13,426 nt of DNA from an uncultured Pseudoxanthomonas sp. (lineage in GTDB: Bacteria > Pseudomonadota > Gammaproteobacteria > Xanthomonadales > Xanthomonadaceae), in contig CALJUL010000003.1 in assembly GCA_937975725.1 (NCBI GenBank), positions 1-13,426 on the forward strand, in the 5' to 3' direction. The translations under genes and the position numbers were made by a program. The notes under the pieces are model-generated. The model worked only from the letters and a program-made list of their open reading frames with translations. It was not told the DNA's origin and searched no databases. Positions 1 to 9,344 of the stretch are shown in pieces. The number at the start of each line of letters is the position of its first letter. Position 1 is the stretch's first letter.

Positions 1-912
<912 letters not shown>

Positions 913-916
<4 letters not shown>

Positions 917-1434
917 CCCCCGACCCGCACTCCCCAGCCGAAGCCAAGCGTCCGTTCTGGAAGGAACCGATGATGTGGGTGGTGCTGGGCATCCCGCTCG
1001 CCTCCATCGTCGCCGGCGTGGGCCTGGTGGTGGTCGCGGTGCGTTCCGGCGGCGCCGACGCGGTGACCGACACCGTGCAGCGCACGGCGCAGATCCAGAC
1101 CACCGACCTGGGCCCGGACGAGCGCGCGGCGCAGCGCAAGCTCAGTGCCATCGTGCAGGTCCGCCCCGACCACGTGGAGCTGGTCGTGGTCACCGGCGAC
1201 TTCGCCGGCCCCTCGCCGCTGGTGCTGACCCTGGCCCATCCCACCGAGGCCGCGCAGGACGTCACCCTGCGCCTGGCGCGCACGCAGGCCGGCTGGAGTG
1301 CGCCGGCCGAGATCGACACCCGCCACGACTGGAACGTGCAACTGGCGCCGGAAGACGCGAGCTGGCGCGTCAAGGGCCGCCTGCAGCGCGACACCCAGGC
1401 CGTGCGCCTGGCGCCCGGGCACAGCGGCGGCTGA
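913..1434 (+). CDS. ccoH: FixH/CcoH-family protein
   Basis: Small membrane-anchored protein (173 aa) of the FixH family, which associates with the cbb3 oxidase and is required for its stable assembly. The ATG at 913 overlaps the ccoG stop as ATGA, and the protein begins MTPDPHSPAEAKRPFWKEP. The W-K-E-P stretch ahead of the membrane segment is typical of FixH proteins. One transmembrane helix covers about residues 20-43 (MMWVVLGIPLASIVAGVGLV), leaving a short cytoplasmic tail and a beta-rich periplasmic domain of about 125 residues. No cofactor-binding motif is visible. Position between ccoG and ccoI is the standard ccoGHIS order and is the strongest support, since FixH sequences diverge widely. 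No independent promoter was seen. The symbol is given by position and family; fixH would be an equivalent name. Confidence 0.87.
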
Positions 1435-1450
1435 CCGCCTTCCCGTGGAC

Positions 1451-3820
1451 ATGCCCGTCGCGCGTTGCCACCACTGCGGCGAGCCCGTCGCCGGAGCGGG
1501 GCGGCAGGCCGGCGCGGACGGCCATGCCTACTGCTGCGAAGGCTGCGAAGCGGCCGCGGCCTGGATCGAGCAGTCCGACCTGGGCAGCTACTACCGCCTG
1601 CGCAGCGCCGCCGCCAACCGCGTGCAGGCCGAGGCGCTGGACCTGGAAAGCTGGGACCGGCAGGAACTGCTGGACGAACACAGCCGCGCGGTCGAAGGCG
1701 GCCGCGAGATCGTCCTGCTCACCGACGGCATGCGCTGCGCCGCCTGCGCCTGGCTGATCGACCGCGCGCTGGCGCGCGAGGACGGCGTGCTGGACACCAC
1801 CGCCAACGCGGTCACCGGCCGCATCCGCATCGCCTGGGACCCGGCGCGCGCGCGCCTGTCGGCGCTGCTGCGACGCCTGGCGATGCTCGGCTACCGCCCC
1901 TACCTGGCCACCGGCGAAGCGCGCGAGCAGGCGCGCCTGTCCGAGCGCCGCCGCTGGCTGCTGCGGCTGGGCGTGGCCGGGCTGGGCTCGCTGCAGGCGA
2001 TGATGCTGGCCGAGGCGCTGTACCTGGACGTGAATTCGACCATGCCCGCGCCCACCCGCGACCTGTTCCGCTGGCTGACCTTCCTGGTCAGCACGCCGGT
2101 GGTGTTCTACAGCGGCTGGCCGTTCCTGGCCGGCATGGCGCGCGAGCTGCGCGCGCGCCACCTGGGCATGGACACGCTGATCGCCGGCTCCACCCTGCTG
2201 GCCTACTTCGCCAGCCTGGTCGAGACCATCCGCGGCGGCACCCACGTCTGGTACGACGCGGCGGTGATGTTCGTGTTCCTGCTGCTGGCCGCGCGCATGC
2301 TGGAACAGCGCGCGCGCAACGTCGCCACCGCGCAGGTCGATGCGCTGGCGCGGGCGCGGCCGGTGTTCGCCGTGCGCGAACGCGCCGACGGCAGCCGCGA
2401 ATCGGTACCGCCCTCGGCGCTGGAAGGCGGCGACGTGGTGCGCATCGCCGCCGGCGAGACCGTGCCGGCCGACGGCGTGCTGCTGGACGGCGAGGCGATG
2501 TTCGAGGAAGCGCTGCTGACCGGCGAATCCCGCCCGGTGCACCGCCGCCCCGGCGAGACCGTCTACGCCGGCACCACCTGCCGCGAACGGCCCGCGCGCC
2601 TGCGCGTCACCGCCACCGGCAGCGCCACCCGGCTGTCGCAACTGGCCGCGCTGGTGGACCAGGCGCAGAACCATCGCCCGCCGCTGGCGCGGATGGCCGA
2701 CCGGGTCGGCCGCCGCTTCGTCGCCGTGCTGCTGGTACTGGCGGTGGCGGTGTACGCCGGCTGGCGGATGTACGCACCCGAGCGTGCGTTCGAAGTCACC
2801 CTGGCGCTGCTGGTCGTTAGCTGCCCCTGCGCGCTGTCGCTGTCGGTGCCGGCGGTGCTGGCGGCGGCGCACGGCGCGCTGGCGCGACTGGGCGTGCTGT
2901 CCACCCGGCCCGAGGCGCTGGACACGCTGGCGCGCGCCACCGACATCGTGTTCGACAAGACCGGCACGCTCAGCGACGGCAAGCCCGCGCGCGCGTCGGT
3001 GGCGGTGTACGCCGGGCTGGACGCCGAGGCTGCCGTCGCGGTGGCCGCCGCGCTGGAGAAGGACAGCCGCCACCCCATCGCCGCCGCCTTCGCCGACGTG
3101 CCGCCGCGCATGCAGGCGCAGGCCGTGGTCGCGCGCCCCGGGCTGGGCGTGGAGGGCGAGGTCGAATGCCGCCACTGGCGCCTCGGCCGCGCCGACTGGG
3201 CCGCCGCGCGCGCCGACGACGGCGGCGTGTGGCTGGGCGACGGCCAGCGCGCGCTGGCGCGCTTCACCCTGAGCGAACACCCGCGCGACGATGCCGCCGC
3301 CACCGTCCAGGCGCTGCGTGCGGCCGGCCTGCGCGTGCACCTGGCCAGCGGCGACGCCGAAGCGCCGGTGGCGCGGCTGGCGCAGGCGCTGGGCATCGAC
3401 GACGCGCGCGCGCGGCAATCGCCCGAGGACAAGCTGGCGCGGGTGCGCGCGCTGCAGGCCGAGGGCCGGATCGTGGCGATGGTCGGCGACGGCCTCAACG
3501 ATGCCCCGGTGCTGGCCGGCGCCGACGTGTCCGTGGCCATGGGCGAAGGTGCGCCGCTGGCGCAGCACGCCGCCGACCTGGTGACCACCGGCCCGTCGCT
3601 GCTGCGCATCGCCGACGCGGTGCGAGTGGCGCGGCTGTCGCGCCGGCTGGTGCGGCAGAACCTGCTGTGGTCGGCCGGCTACAACCTGCTGGCGGTGCCG
3701 CTGGCGGCCGCCGGCCTGGTCACGCCGTGGATCGCCGCGCTGGGCATGGCGGTATCCTCGCTGGTGGTGACCCTCAATGCGCTGCGACTGGCGCGCGACG
3801 ACAGGAAACTGGCCGCATGA
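1451..3820 (+). CDS. ccoI: CcoI, Cu(I)-translocating P1B-type ATPase for cbb3 oxidase assembly
   Basis: Copper-exporting P-type ATPase (789 aa) of the FixI/CcoI/CopA2 class, which moves Cu(I) across the inner membrane for insertion into CcoN rather than for detoxification. Domains in order: an N-terminal Cys-rich metal-binding domain (CHHC at 6-9, YCCEGC at 27-32); one HMA-like domain with GMRCAAC (C96, C99); eight predicted membrane helices; the actuator loop TGES (357-360); the intramembrane CPC metal site (C458, C460); phosphorylation motif DKTGT (D502); HP motif (H541-P542); and hinge GDGLNDAP (from G679). All catalytic residues are intact. The start is placed at the ATG at 1451; an in-frame GTG at 1445 would add two residues. 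The gap to ccoH is 16 bases with no strong ribosome site, so coupling is likely. The stop overlaps ccoS as ATGA. Confidence 0.95.
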   Translation: MPVARCHHCGEPVAGAGRQAGADGHAYCCEGCEAAAAWIEQSDLGSYYRLRSAAANRVQAEALDLESWDRQELLDEHSRAVEGGREIVLLTDGMRCAACAWLIDRALAREDGVLDTTANAVTGRIRIAWDPARARLSALLRRLAMLGYRPYLATGEAREQARLSERRRWLLRLGVAGLGSLQAMMLAEALYLDVNSTMPAPTRDLFRWLTFLVSTPVVFYSGWPFLAGMARELRARHLGMDTLIAGSTLLAYFASLVETIRGGTHVWYDAAVMFVFLLLAARMLEQRARNVATAQVDALARARPVFAVRERADGSRESVPPSALEGGDVVRIAAGETVPADGVLLDGEAMFEEALLTGESRPVHRRPGETVYAGTTCRERPARLRVTATGSATRLSQLAALVDQAQNHRPPLARMADRVGRRFVAVLLVLAVAVYAGWRMYAPERAFEVTLALLVVSCPCALSLSVPAVLAAAHGALARLGVLSTRPEALDTLARATDIVFDKTGTLSDGKPARASVAVYAGLDAEAAVAVAAALEKDSRHPIAAAFADVPPRMQAQAVVARPGLGVEGEVECRHWRLGRADWAAARADDGGVWLGDGQRALARFTLSEHPRDDAAATVQALRAAGLRVHLASGDAEAPVARLAQALGIDDARARQSPEDKLARVRALQAEGRIVAMVGDGLNDAPVLAGADVSVAMGEGAPLAQHAADLVTTGPSLLRIADAVRVARLSRRLVRQNLLWSAGYNLLAVPLAAAGLVTPWIAALGMAVSSLVVTLNALRLARDDRKLAA

Positions 3821-4011
3821 ACATCCTGCTGATGCTGTTGCCGATCAGCCTGGTCCTGTTGGGGCTGGCCATCGCCGCCTTCGCCTGGGCCGTGCGCAAG
3901 GGCCAGTTCGACGACCTGGACACGCCGGCGCTGGACATCCTCGACGACGCCCCGCCCGGCCCGGGCGCGCGCCGCGCCCCGGCACCGCGCGAAGGCGGCG
4001 ATGGGCCCTGA
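3817..4011 (+). CDS. ccoS: CcoS, cbb3-type oxidase maturation protein
   Basis: Small single-span membrane protein (64 aa) required, in the species tested, for cofactor insertion into the cbb3 oxidase. It shows the family pattern clearly: one N-terminal helix (residues about 3-25, ILLMLLPISLVLLGLAIAAF) followed directly by the hallmark WAVRKGQFDDLDTPA (about 24-38) and an acidic ILDD stretch, then a proline/arginine-rich tail of about 20 residues that looks disordered. Usual family length is about 45-75 aa. The ATG at 3817 lies within the ccoI stop (ATGA), and the 3' end overlaps the following SafE-like gene by 11 bases, so it is embedded in the coupled operon. Its biochemical mechanism remains poorly defined in the literature. 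Confidence 0.95.
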   Translation: MNILLMLLPISLVLLGLAIAAFAWAVRKGQFDDLDTPALDILDDAPPGPGARRAPAPREGGDGP

Positions 4012-4726
4012 CCTTCCGGTGCTGCTGGCCGCGCTGCTGGCCGGCCTGCTGGGCAGCACGCACTGCATCGCGATGTGCGGCGGCATCGCCACCGGGTTCT
4101 CCGCCGCCTCCGCGCGCAGCGGCTGGGGGCCGGCGTTGCAGCTCAACCTGGGCCGCGTGGGCGGCTACACCCTGGCCGGCCTGCTGGTGGGCGCGTTCGG
4201 CGGCGGCCTGCTGGCGCTGGCGCGCCACGGCAACGTGGTGCTGGCGATGCGCGTGGGCGTGGGCCTGGCGCTGGTGCTGCTGGCGCTGCGCCTGTGGGAC
4301 CGCCGCGGCCGCCTGGACGTGCTGTCGCGGCCGGGCGCGCGGCTGTGGAACGTGCTGCGCCCGCTGCACGCGCGGGTGCTGCCCGCCGACACCCTGCCGC
4401 GCCGGTTGGTCGCGGGCGCGTTGTGGGGCTGGCTGCCGTGCGGGCTCAGCCTGAGCCTGCTGACCGTGGCCTGGTTGCAGGCCAACGCCCGCGACGCCGC
4501 GCTCACCATGGCCGCCTTCGGCCTGGGCACGCTGCCGGTGATGGTGCCGCTGACCTGGTCGGGCGCGCGCCTGGGCCGGGTGTTGCAACGCCCGGCGCTG
4601 CGCCATGCCGCCGCCGCCTTCGTGCTGGCCGCCGGCGTGCTGACCATCGCCTCGCCCTGGCTGATGCGGCACCCGGCCCTGCATGGAGTGCTGACGGCGT
4701 TGGGCTGCGCGCCGTTGCCGGCATGA
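4001..4726 (+). CDS. SafE/TauE-like membrane protein, probable copper-related oxidase assembly factor
   Basis: Polytopic inner-membrane protein (241 aa) of the subgroup routinely annotated as sulfite exporter TauE/SafE family that sits beside cbb3 assembly genes. It has about six hydrophobic segments. The first ends in GSTHCIAMCGGI (H21, C22, M25, C26), a cluster of potential copper ligands shared by this subgroup, and a second conserved stretch, LWGWLPCGLSLS, lies near residues 141-152. These motifs fit metal handling better than sulfite transport, so the family name is probably misleading here; that functional reading is an inference. The ATG at 4001 overlaps ccoS by 11 bases and has a GAAGGCGG ribosome-site candidate just upstream. 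The stop overlaps the cydD start (ATGA). In Pseudomonas a homologue occupies the same place after ccoS and is followed by hemN. Confidence 0.88.
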   Translation: MGPDLPVLLAALLAGLLGSTHCIAMCGGIATGFSAASARSGWGPALQLNLGRVGGYTLAGLLVGAFGGGLLALARHGNVVLAMRVGVGLALVLLALRLWDRRGRLDVLSRPGARLWNVLRPLHARVLPADTLPRRLVAGALWGWLPCGLSLSLLTVAWLQANARDAALTMAAFGLGTLPVMVPLTWSGARLGRVLQRPALRHAAAAFVLAAGVLTIASPWLMRHPALHGVLTALGCAPLPA

Positions 4727-6480
4727 GCGGCCGTGCGCGCGGCGCGGCGGCCGAGAACACGGCGCCGCCGGCTTCCGCGCACGACGCCGGGGCCCGGCTG
4801 AAAGCGCTGGGCGGCATCGCCCGCGCGCCGCTGCGGCGGGCCGCCGTGCTGTCGGTGCTGGCGGGTTGGCTGCTGGTGCCGCAGGCGGCACTGATCGCGT
4901 GGAGCGTGCAGCAGGTGTTCGTGGCGCAACGGCCGCCGGCGCAGGTGCTGCCCGCCCTCGCCGCGCTGCTGGGCACGCTGCTGCTGCGTGCGGCGCTGGG
5001 CTGGGCGGGCCGGCGCGCCGCCGACCGCGCGGTCGAACGCATCCGCCATGCCCTGCGCGCGCGCATCGCGCGGCGGCTGGTGCAGCGCGGCCCGCACTGG
5101 ATCCGCTCGCAGCAGAGCGGCGCCCTGGCCGAGCGCATGGGCACGCACGTGGACGCGCTGGAAGGCTATTTCGGTGGCTTCGTGCCGGTGCGCGCGGAAG
5201 TGGCCTGGGTGCCGCCGGCGATCCTGATTGCCGCTTTCCTCGCCGATCCCGTGGTCGCCCTGGTCCTGTTGCTGACGCTGCCGCTGGTGCCGCTGTTCAT
5301 GGTGCTGGTGGGCCGCGGCGCGGAGGCGGCCAGCCGCCGCCAGTTGCAGGCGCTGGCGCGGATGGGCGGGCATTTCGCCGACCGCCTGCGCGGGCTGGGC
5401 CTGATCCGCGTGTACGGTCGCGGCGAGGACGAACTGCGCGGCATCCGCGCCGCCGCCGAAGAACTGCGCGTGCGCAGCTTGAAGGTGCTGCGCATCGCCT
5501 TCCTGTCGTCGGCGGTGCTGGAATTCTTCGCCTCGCTCAGCGTGGCGATGATCGCGCTGTACCTGGGCCTGGGCTACCTGGGCATGCTCGGCTTCGGCGG
5601 CGCGTCGCTGTCGTTGCAGACCGGCGTGTTCTGCCTGCTGCTGGCGCCGGAGTACTACGCGCCTCTGCGCCGGCTCGCCACCCACTACCACGACCGCGCC
5701 GCCGCGCTGGCCGCGGTCGACGGCATCGCCGCCGCGCTGGGCCCGCTGGACGACGAAGACGACGGCGCCGCCGATGCGGCGAAGAACGAAGACGCCACCG
5801 CGGCCCACACCATCACTGCCGATGTCACCCGCATCGAGGGCGACATGCTGCTGCAAGCCGACGCACTGGACGTGCGCCACGCGGACGGCGCACCGACGGT
5901 GCTGCGCGGCGTGGCGCTGGCGCTGCGCCGCGGCGACCGCCTGGCGCTGGTCGGGCCCAGCGGCGGCGGCAAGAGCACGCTGCTGGAAACGCTGGCCGGC
6001 TGGCTGCCGCACGAGGGCACGCTGGCGCGCGCCGATGGACTGCGCATCGGCTATGCGCCACAGCGCCCGTTCCTGTTCGCCGGCAGCATCGCCGACAACC
6101 TGCGGCTGGCCCGGCCCGATGCGACCGAAGCCCAACTGCGCGCGGCGGCCGAAGCGGCGCAGGTGACGCGCTTCGCCGATCGCCTGCCGCAGGGGCTGGA
6201 CACGCCGGTCGGCGAGCGCGGCTTCGGCCTGTCCGGCGGCGAGGCGCGGCGGATCGCGCTGGCGCGGGTGTTCCTGCGCGATCCGGACGTGCTGCTGCTG
6301 GACGAACCCACCGCCTTCCTCGATCCGCCGACCGAGGCCGCGGTGCTGGCGGCCATCGTCCGCCATGCCGACGGCCGCGCCGTGCTGATGGCCACCCACA
6401 GCGCCGCCGCGCGCGCGGCCATGGACGGCGTGCTGTCGCTGCGCGACGGTCGCCTGTCCGCCGTGGAGGCGCGGCCATGA
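4723..6480 (+). CDS. cydD: CydD, thiol reductant ABC exporter subunit
   Basis: One half of the heterodimeric ABC exporter CydDC (585 aa), which exports cysteine and glutathione to the periplasm and is needed for cytochrome bd assembly and c-type cytochrome maturation. An N-terminal membrane domain (about residues 45-335, with several hydrophobic helices) is followed by a nucleotide-binding domain: Walker A GPSGGGKST (K417), signature LSGGE (503-507), Walker B LLLDEP (D527, E528) and the switch histidine H559. The ATPase site looks fully competent. Between the two domains is an unusual acidic linker (LDDEDDGAADAAKNEDATAA, from about 341). The ATG at 4723 overlaps the preceding stop as ATGA and the stop overlaps cydC in the same way. 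The D rather than C label rests on gene order and on the better CydC match of its partner. Confidence 0.93.
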   Translation: MSGRARGAAAENTAPPASAHDAGARLKALGGIARAPLRRAAVLSVLAGWLLVPQAALIAWSVQQVFVAQRPPAQVLPALAALLGTLLLRAALGWAGRRAADRAVERIRHALRARIARRLVQRGPHWIRSQQSGALAERMGTHVDALEGYFGGFVPVRAEVAWVPPAILIAAFLADPVVALVLLLTLPLVPLFMVLVGRGAEAASRRQLQALARMGGHFADRLRGLGLIRVYGRGEDELRGIRAAAEELRVRSLKVLRIAFLSSAVLEFFASLSVAMIALYLGLGYLGMLGFGGASLSLQTGVFCLLLAPEYYAPLRRLATHYHDRAAALAAVDGIAAALGPLDDEDDGAADAAKNEDATAAHTITADVTRIEGDMLLQADALDVRHADGAPTVLRGVALALRRGDRLALVGPSGGGKSTLLETLAGWLPHEGTLARADGLRIGYAPQRPFLFAGSIADNLRLARPDATEAQLRAAAEAAQVTRFADRLPQGLDTPVGERGFGLSGGEARRIALARVFLRDPDVLLLDEPTAFLDPPTEAAVLAAIVRHADGRAVLMATHSAAARAAMDGVLSLRDGRLSAVEARP

Positions 6481-8153
6481 ACCGGCGCGACGACCTGCGC
6501 GGCGTGTTCGCCCGACACGCAGGGCCGATCGCGCTGGGGCTGGCATTGCTGCTGGTCACGCTGCTGGCCGGCACCGGCCTGCTGGGGCTGTCCGGGCACT
6601 TCCTCACCGCGGCCGCGCTGGCCGGCGGCGCGGCGGCCGGGTTCAACTTCTTCGGCCCCTCGGCCGGCATCCGCGCGCTGACCTTCGCGCGCATCCTGTC
6701 GCGCTACGGCGAAAAACTGGCCGGCCACGACGCCACCCTGCGCGTGGCGCGCGACCTGCGCGCGTGGTTCTTCCGCCGTGCGTTGCCGCTGGCGCCGTTG
6801 GGGCTGGGCCGCTTCCGCACCGGCGACCTGCTGGCGCGGCTGATGGCGGACATCGACGCGGTGGACGGGCTGCTGGTGCGCGCGCTCGGCCCGCTGCTGG
6901 CGCTGTCCGCGCTGGCGCTGCTGGCATCGCTGGCGGCCTTCGCCGTATTGCCCGCGGCCGGGCTGTTGCTGCTGGGCGCGCTGGCGGCGCTGGGCGTGGC
7001 GATCCCGCGGCTCACCCTGCGCGGCCTGGCGGCCGACGAAGCCGCGCGCGCGCAGGCGCGCGGCGAACTGCGCGCCGCCGTGCAGGAAGGCCTCGAGGGC
7101 GCGACCGATCTGACAGCGATGGACGCCGCGGTGCGCTGGCTGGACGCGCTGGACGCGCGCAGCGCCGCCGTCGCCGCGCGCGAGGAACACGCCAAGCGCC
7201 GCCTGGCCGCCGGCGCCGCCGCGCACGCGGTCGCGGTCGCACTGGTGCTGCCGGCGATGCTGTGGTTGCTGCTGTCGGCGGTGCATGCCGGCCGCATCGC
7301 CGCGGCGGCGGCCGGCGGCATCTTCTTCATGACGGTGGCGGTGCTGGAAACGGCGGCCGGCATCGCGCTGGCCTGGCAAGCCTGGCAGGCCGCGCGCGCG
7401 TCGGCGCAGCGGCTCGAATCGGTCGTCGGCATCCCGTCCGCGGTCGCCGACACCGGCCGGGCCGCGCTGCCGGCGGACGGCGAACTGCGCCTGGCCGCCG
7501 TCGCCTTCCGCTGGCCCGGCGCGGCGCGCGAAGTGCTCAGCGACGTGTCGCTGGTGCTGCGCCCGGGCGAGCGCATCGCGGTGCGCGGGGACAGCGGCCA
7601 GGGCAAGTCCACGCTGCTGGCGCTGCTGCTGCGGCTGTGCGATCCCGACCGCGGCCAGGCCAGCTTCGGCGGCGTGGACCTGAGGCAGGCGCCGCTGGCG
7701 CAATGGCATGCGCGGATCGCGTGGCTGCCGCAGGAGGCGCCGGTGTTCTCCGGCAGCGTGCGCGACAACCTGCGGCTCGGCGATCCCGGCGCGGACGACG
7801 CGCGCCTGTGGCGGGCGCTGGCGCAGGTGAAGCTGGACGCGCGCTTCCGCGAGGAAACCGACGGCCTGGACGCCTGGGTCGGCGAGAACGGCGCCACGCT
7901 CTCGGCCGGGCAGGCGCGCCGGCTGGCGCTGGCGCGCGCGCTGCTGCGCGATGCGCCGCTGGTGCTGCTGGACGAGCCCACCGAAGGGCTGGACCAGGAC
8001 ACCGCCGACGCGTTGATGCACGACGTGGCCGCCGCCTGCGCCGGCCGCAGCCTGCTGGTGATCAGCCACGCCGCGTTGCCGCCGGGCGTGGTGCAGCGCC
8101 ATTACCAGCTGGCCGACGGCCGCCTGGCCGAAGCCGCGCCCGGTGCGGCCTGA
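6477..8153 (+). CDS. cydC: CydC, thiol reductant ABC exporter subunit
   Basis: Second half of the CydDC exporter (558 aa). The N-terminal region carries the CydC-typical stretch around FFGPSAGIRALTFARILSRY, followed by GEKLAGHDATLR (about residues 57-89), within a membrane domain of about 300 residues. The nucleotide-binding domain has Walker A GDSGQGKST (K377), a signature variant LSAGQ (475-479) in place of the canonical LSGGQ, Walker B LLLDEP (D499, E500) and ISHA with the switch histidine. Because the two subunits pair their ATPase half-sites, the A-for-G change affects one composite site. It is common in this family, so it is not evidence of inactivity. The start at 6477 lies inside the cydD stop (ATGA). 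It is the last gene of the coupled operon; a hairpin follows directly. Confidence 0.93.
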   Translation: MNRRDDLRGVFARHAGPIALGLALLLVTLLAGTGLLGLSGHFLTAAALAGGAAAGFNFFGPSAGIRALTFARILSRYGEKLAGHDATLRVARDLRAWFFRRALPLAPLGLGRFRTGDLLARLMADIDAVDGLLVRALGPLLALSALALLASLAAFAVLPAAGLLLLGALAALGVAIPRLTLRGLAADEAARAQARGELRAAVQEGLEGATDLTAMDAAVRWLDALDARSAAVAAREEHAKRRLAAGAAAHAVAVALVLPAMLWLLLSAVHAGRIAAAAAGGIFFMTVAVLETAAGIALAWQAWQAARASAQRLESVVGIPSAVADTGRAALPADGELRLAAVAFRWPGAAREVLSDVSLVLRPGERIAVRGDSGQGKSTLLALLLRLCDPDRGQASFGGVDLRQAPLAQWHARIAWLPQEAPVFSGSVRDNLRLGDPGADDARLWRALAQVKLDARFREETDGLDAWVGENGATLSAGQARRLALARALLRDAPLVLLDEPTEGLDQDTADALMHDVAAACAGRSLLVISHAALPPGVVQRHYQLADGRLAEAAPGAA

Positions 8154-8185
8154 GCGCCGCGGGGCTGGCACGTCCGCCGCGCTTT
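8153..8185 (+). terminator. Possible weak terminator or 3' hairpin after cydC
   Basis: Two 10-base arms, AGCGCCGCGG (8153-8162) and CCGCCGCGCT (8174-8183), pair at 9 of 10 positions around an 11-base loop and are followed by only three T residues. The stem starts on the last base of the cydC stop codon. It could end or attenuate the oxidase-assembly transcript, or protect its 3' end. The short T-run makes it weaker than the phasin terminator at 13205-13234. Confidence 0.35.
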
Positions 8186-8208
8186 GTGCGTGGACAGGGA
8201 TGCGTCCC

Positions 8209-8214
8209 AGGGAA
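8209..8214 (+). promoter_or_regulatory. Ribosome binding site for tail-sheath gene
   Basis: AGGGAA lies 8 bases before the ATG at 8223. It supports that start over the in-frame GTG at 8184, which would precede this site and add residues not found in sheath proteins. No convincing promoter was seen in the 69 bases between cydC and this gene. Confidence 0.55.
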
Positions 8215-8222
8215 TCCCGCCC

Positions 8223-9332
8223 ATGCCCGACTTCCGCACGCCCGGCCTGTACGTGGAAGAAACGCCGACGGCCACCCGGCACACGCCGCCGGCCGCCACC
8301 TCGGAGCTACTGATCCTCGACCTGGACGCGGACGGCGATGCGCCGCAGGTCGCCGCCATCGACGGCCACGCCGCCTATCAGGCGCACTTCGGCGACCCGG
8401 CGGCCCGCTTCGCCGGCCGCGCGGCGATGCACTTCTTCGCCAACGGCGGGCGGCGTGCACAGGTGGCCGCGCTGCCGCCGGACGGCGCCGACACCGTGGC
8501 CCGCATCGGCGCCGCGTTCGCTCCCGACGGCGTGCTGGACGGCATCGGCTTCACCCTGTTGTGCGCGCCCGGACTGGACGACATCGCGGCGCTGCACTGC
8601 CTGCAAGCCGCGTGCGCGCAACGGCAGGCTTTCCTGATCGTCGATGCGCCGGCGCAGGCCACCGACGCCGAAGCGATCGCGCACGCCATCGCGCTGTCCG
8701 GCGACGATGCCGCGTACGCCGCGCTCTACCATCCGTGGCTGTGCGACGCGCACGGCCCCTGCCCACCCAGCGGCGCGGTCGCCGGCATCTACGCGCGCAC
8801 GGACGTCGAGCGCGGGGTCTGGAAGGCGCCCGCCGGCACCGGCGCCGACCTGCGCGGCATGGCGGGCGTGCAGCGCATGCTGGACGACCGCGAGAACGAA
8901 ACCCTCAACCCGCACGCGGTGAATGCGATCCGCCGGATGCCGCGCGGCCTGTACGTGTGGGGCGCGCGCACGCTGGCCGGGCAGGACACGCTGTCCTCGC
9001 CGTTCAAGTACGTGCCGGTGCGGCGCCTGGCTTCGTTCCTGCATGCCAGCCTGGCGCCGGCGCTGGCGTGGACCGCGCTGGAGCCGAACGCGCCGCGGCT
9101 GTGGTCGCGGGTCGCGGTCCAGGCCGGCGCCTTCCTGGACATGCTGTTCCGCGCCGGCGCGTTCCAGGGCGCCACGCCGGAACGGGCGTACTACGTCCGC
9201 TGCGGCAGCGAGACCGCCGACGCCGGCGCCATCGCGCGCGGCGAGGCCTGCCTGGAACTGGGCTTCGCCGCGCTCAGGCCGGCGGAATTTGTCGTGTTGC
9301 GGTTGCCGCTGCGCACGGCCGGCGCGGCATGA
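8223..9332 (+). CDS. Orphan contractile phage-tail sheath-like protein
   Basis: Compact protein of 369 aa resembling tail sheath proteins of contractile phages, R-type tailocins and extracellular injection systems, in which sheath subunits polymerise around an inner tube and contract. Family hallmarks appear in the right order: N-terminal PGLYVEE (7-13); FFANGGRRAQV (about 71-81), matching the usual FF-NGG-RAYVVRV block; RGVWKAPAG (197-205); NPHAVNAIRRMPRGLYVWGART ending at T250; FKYVPVRRL (261-269); a GATPERAYYVRC block (about 315-326); and C-terminal PAEFVVLRL (353-361). It appears full length for a small sheath, with both terminal strands used for subunit linkage. No tube, baseplate, chaperone, ATPase, lysis or integrase gene is nearby, and base composition matches its neighbours, so this is not an obvious recent prophage. 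The sheath fold is fairly sure; its role here is unknown. Confidence 0.8.
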   Translation: MPDFRTPGLYVEETPTATRHTPPAATSELLILDLDADGDAPQVAAIDGHAAYQAHFGDPAARFAGRAAMHFFANGGRRAQVAALPPDGADTVARIGAAFAPDGVLDGIGFTLLCAPGLDDIAALHCLQAACAQRQAFLIVDAPAQATDAEAIAHAIALSGDDAAYAALYHPWLCDAHGPCPPSGAVAGIYARTDVERGVWKAPAGTGADLRGMAGVQRMLDDRENETLNPHAVNAIRRMPRGLYVWGARTLAGQDTLSSPFKYVPVRRLASFLHASLAPALAWTALEPNAPRLWSRVAVQAGAFLDMLFRAGAFQGATPERAYYVRCGSETADAGAIARGEACLELGFAALRPAEFVVLRLPLRTAGAA

Positions 9333-9344
9333 GATGCGGGCGCG

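Noticed and set aside
1370..3568. A 732-codon open frame on the minus strand opposite ccoI.
   Set aside because: It lies wholly antisense to a complete P-type ATPase, is rich in His/Gln/Arg/Gly as expected for an opposite-strand frame in GC-rich DNA, and has no recognisable domain.
8223..9332. A prophage or tailocin island around the sheath gene.
   Set aside because: No integrase, att-like repeats, other tail, lysis or head genes occur on either side, and the flanks are core respiratory and regulatory genes.
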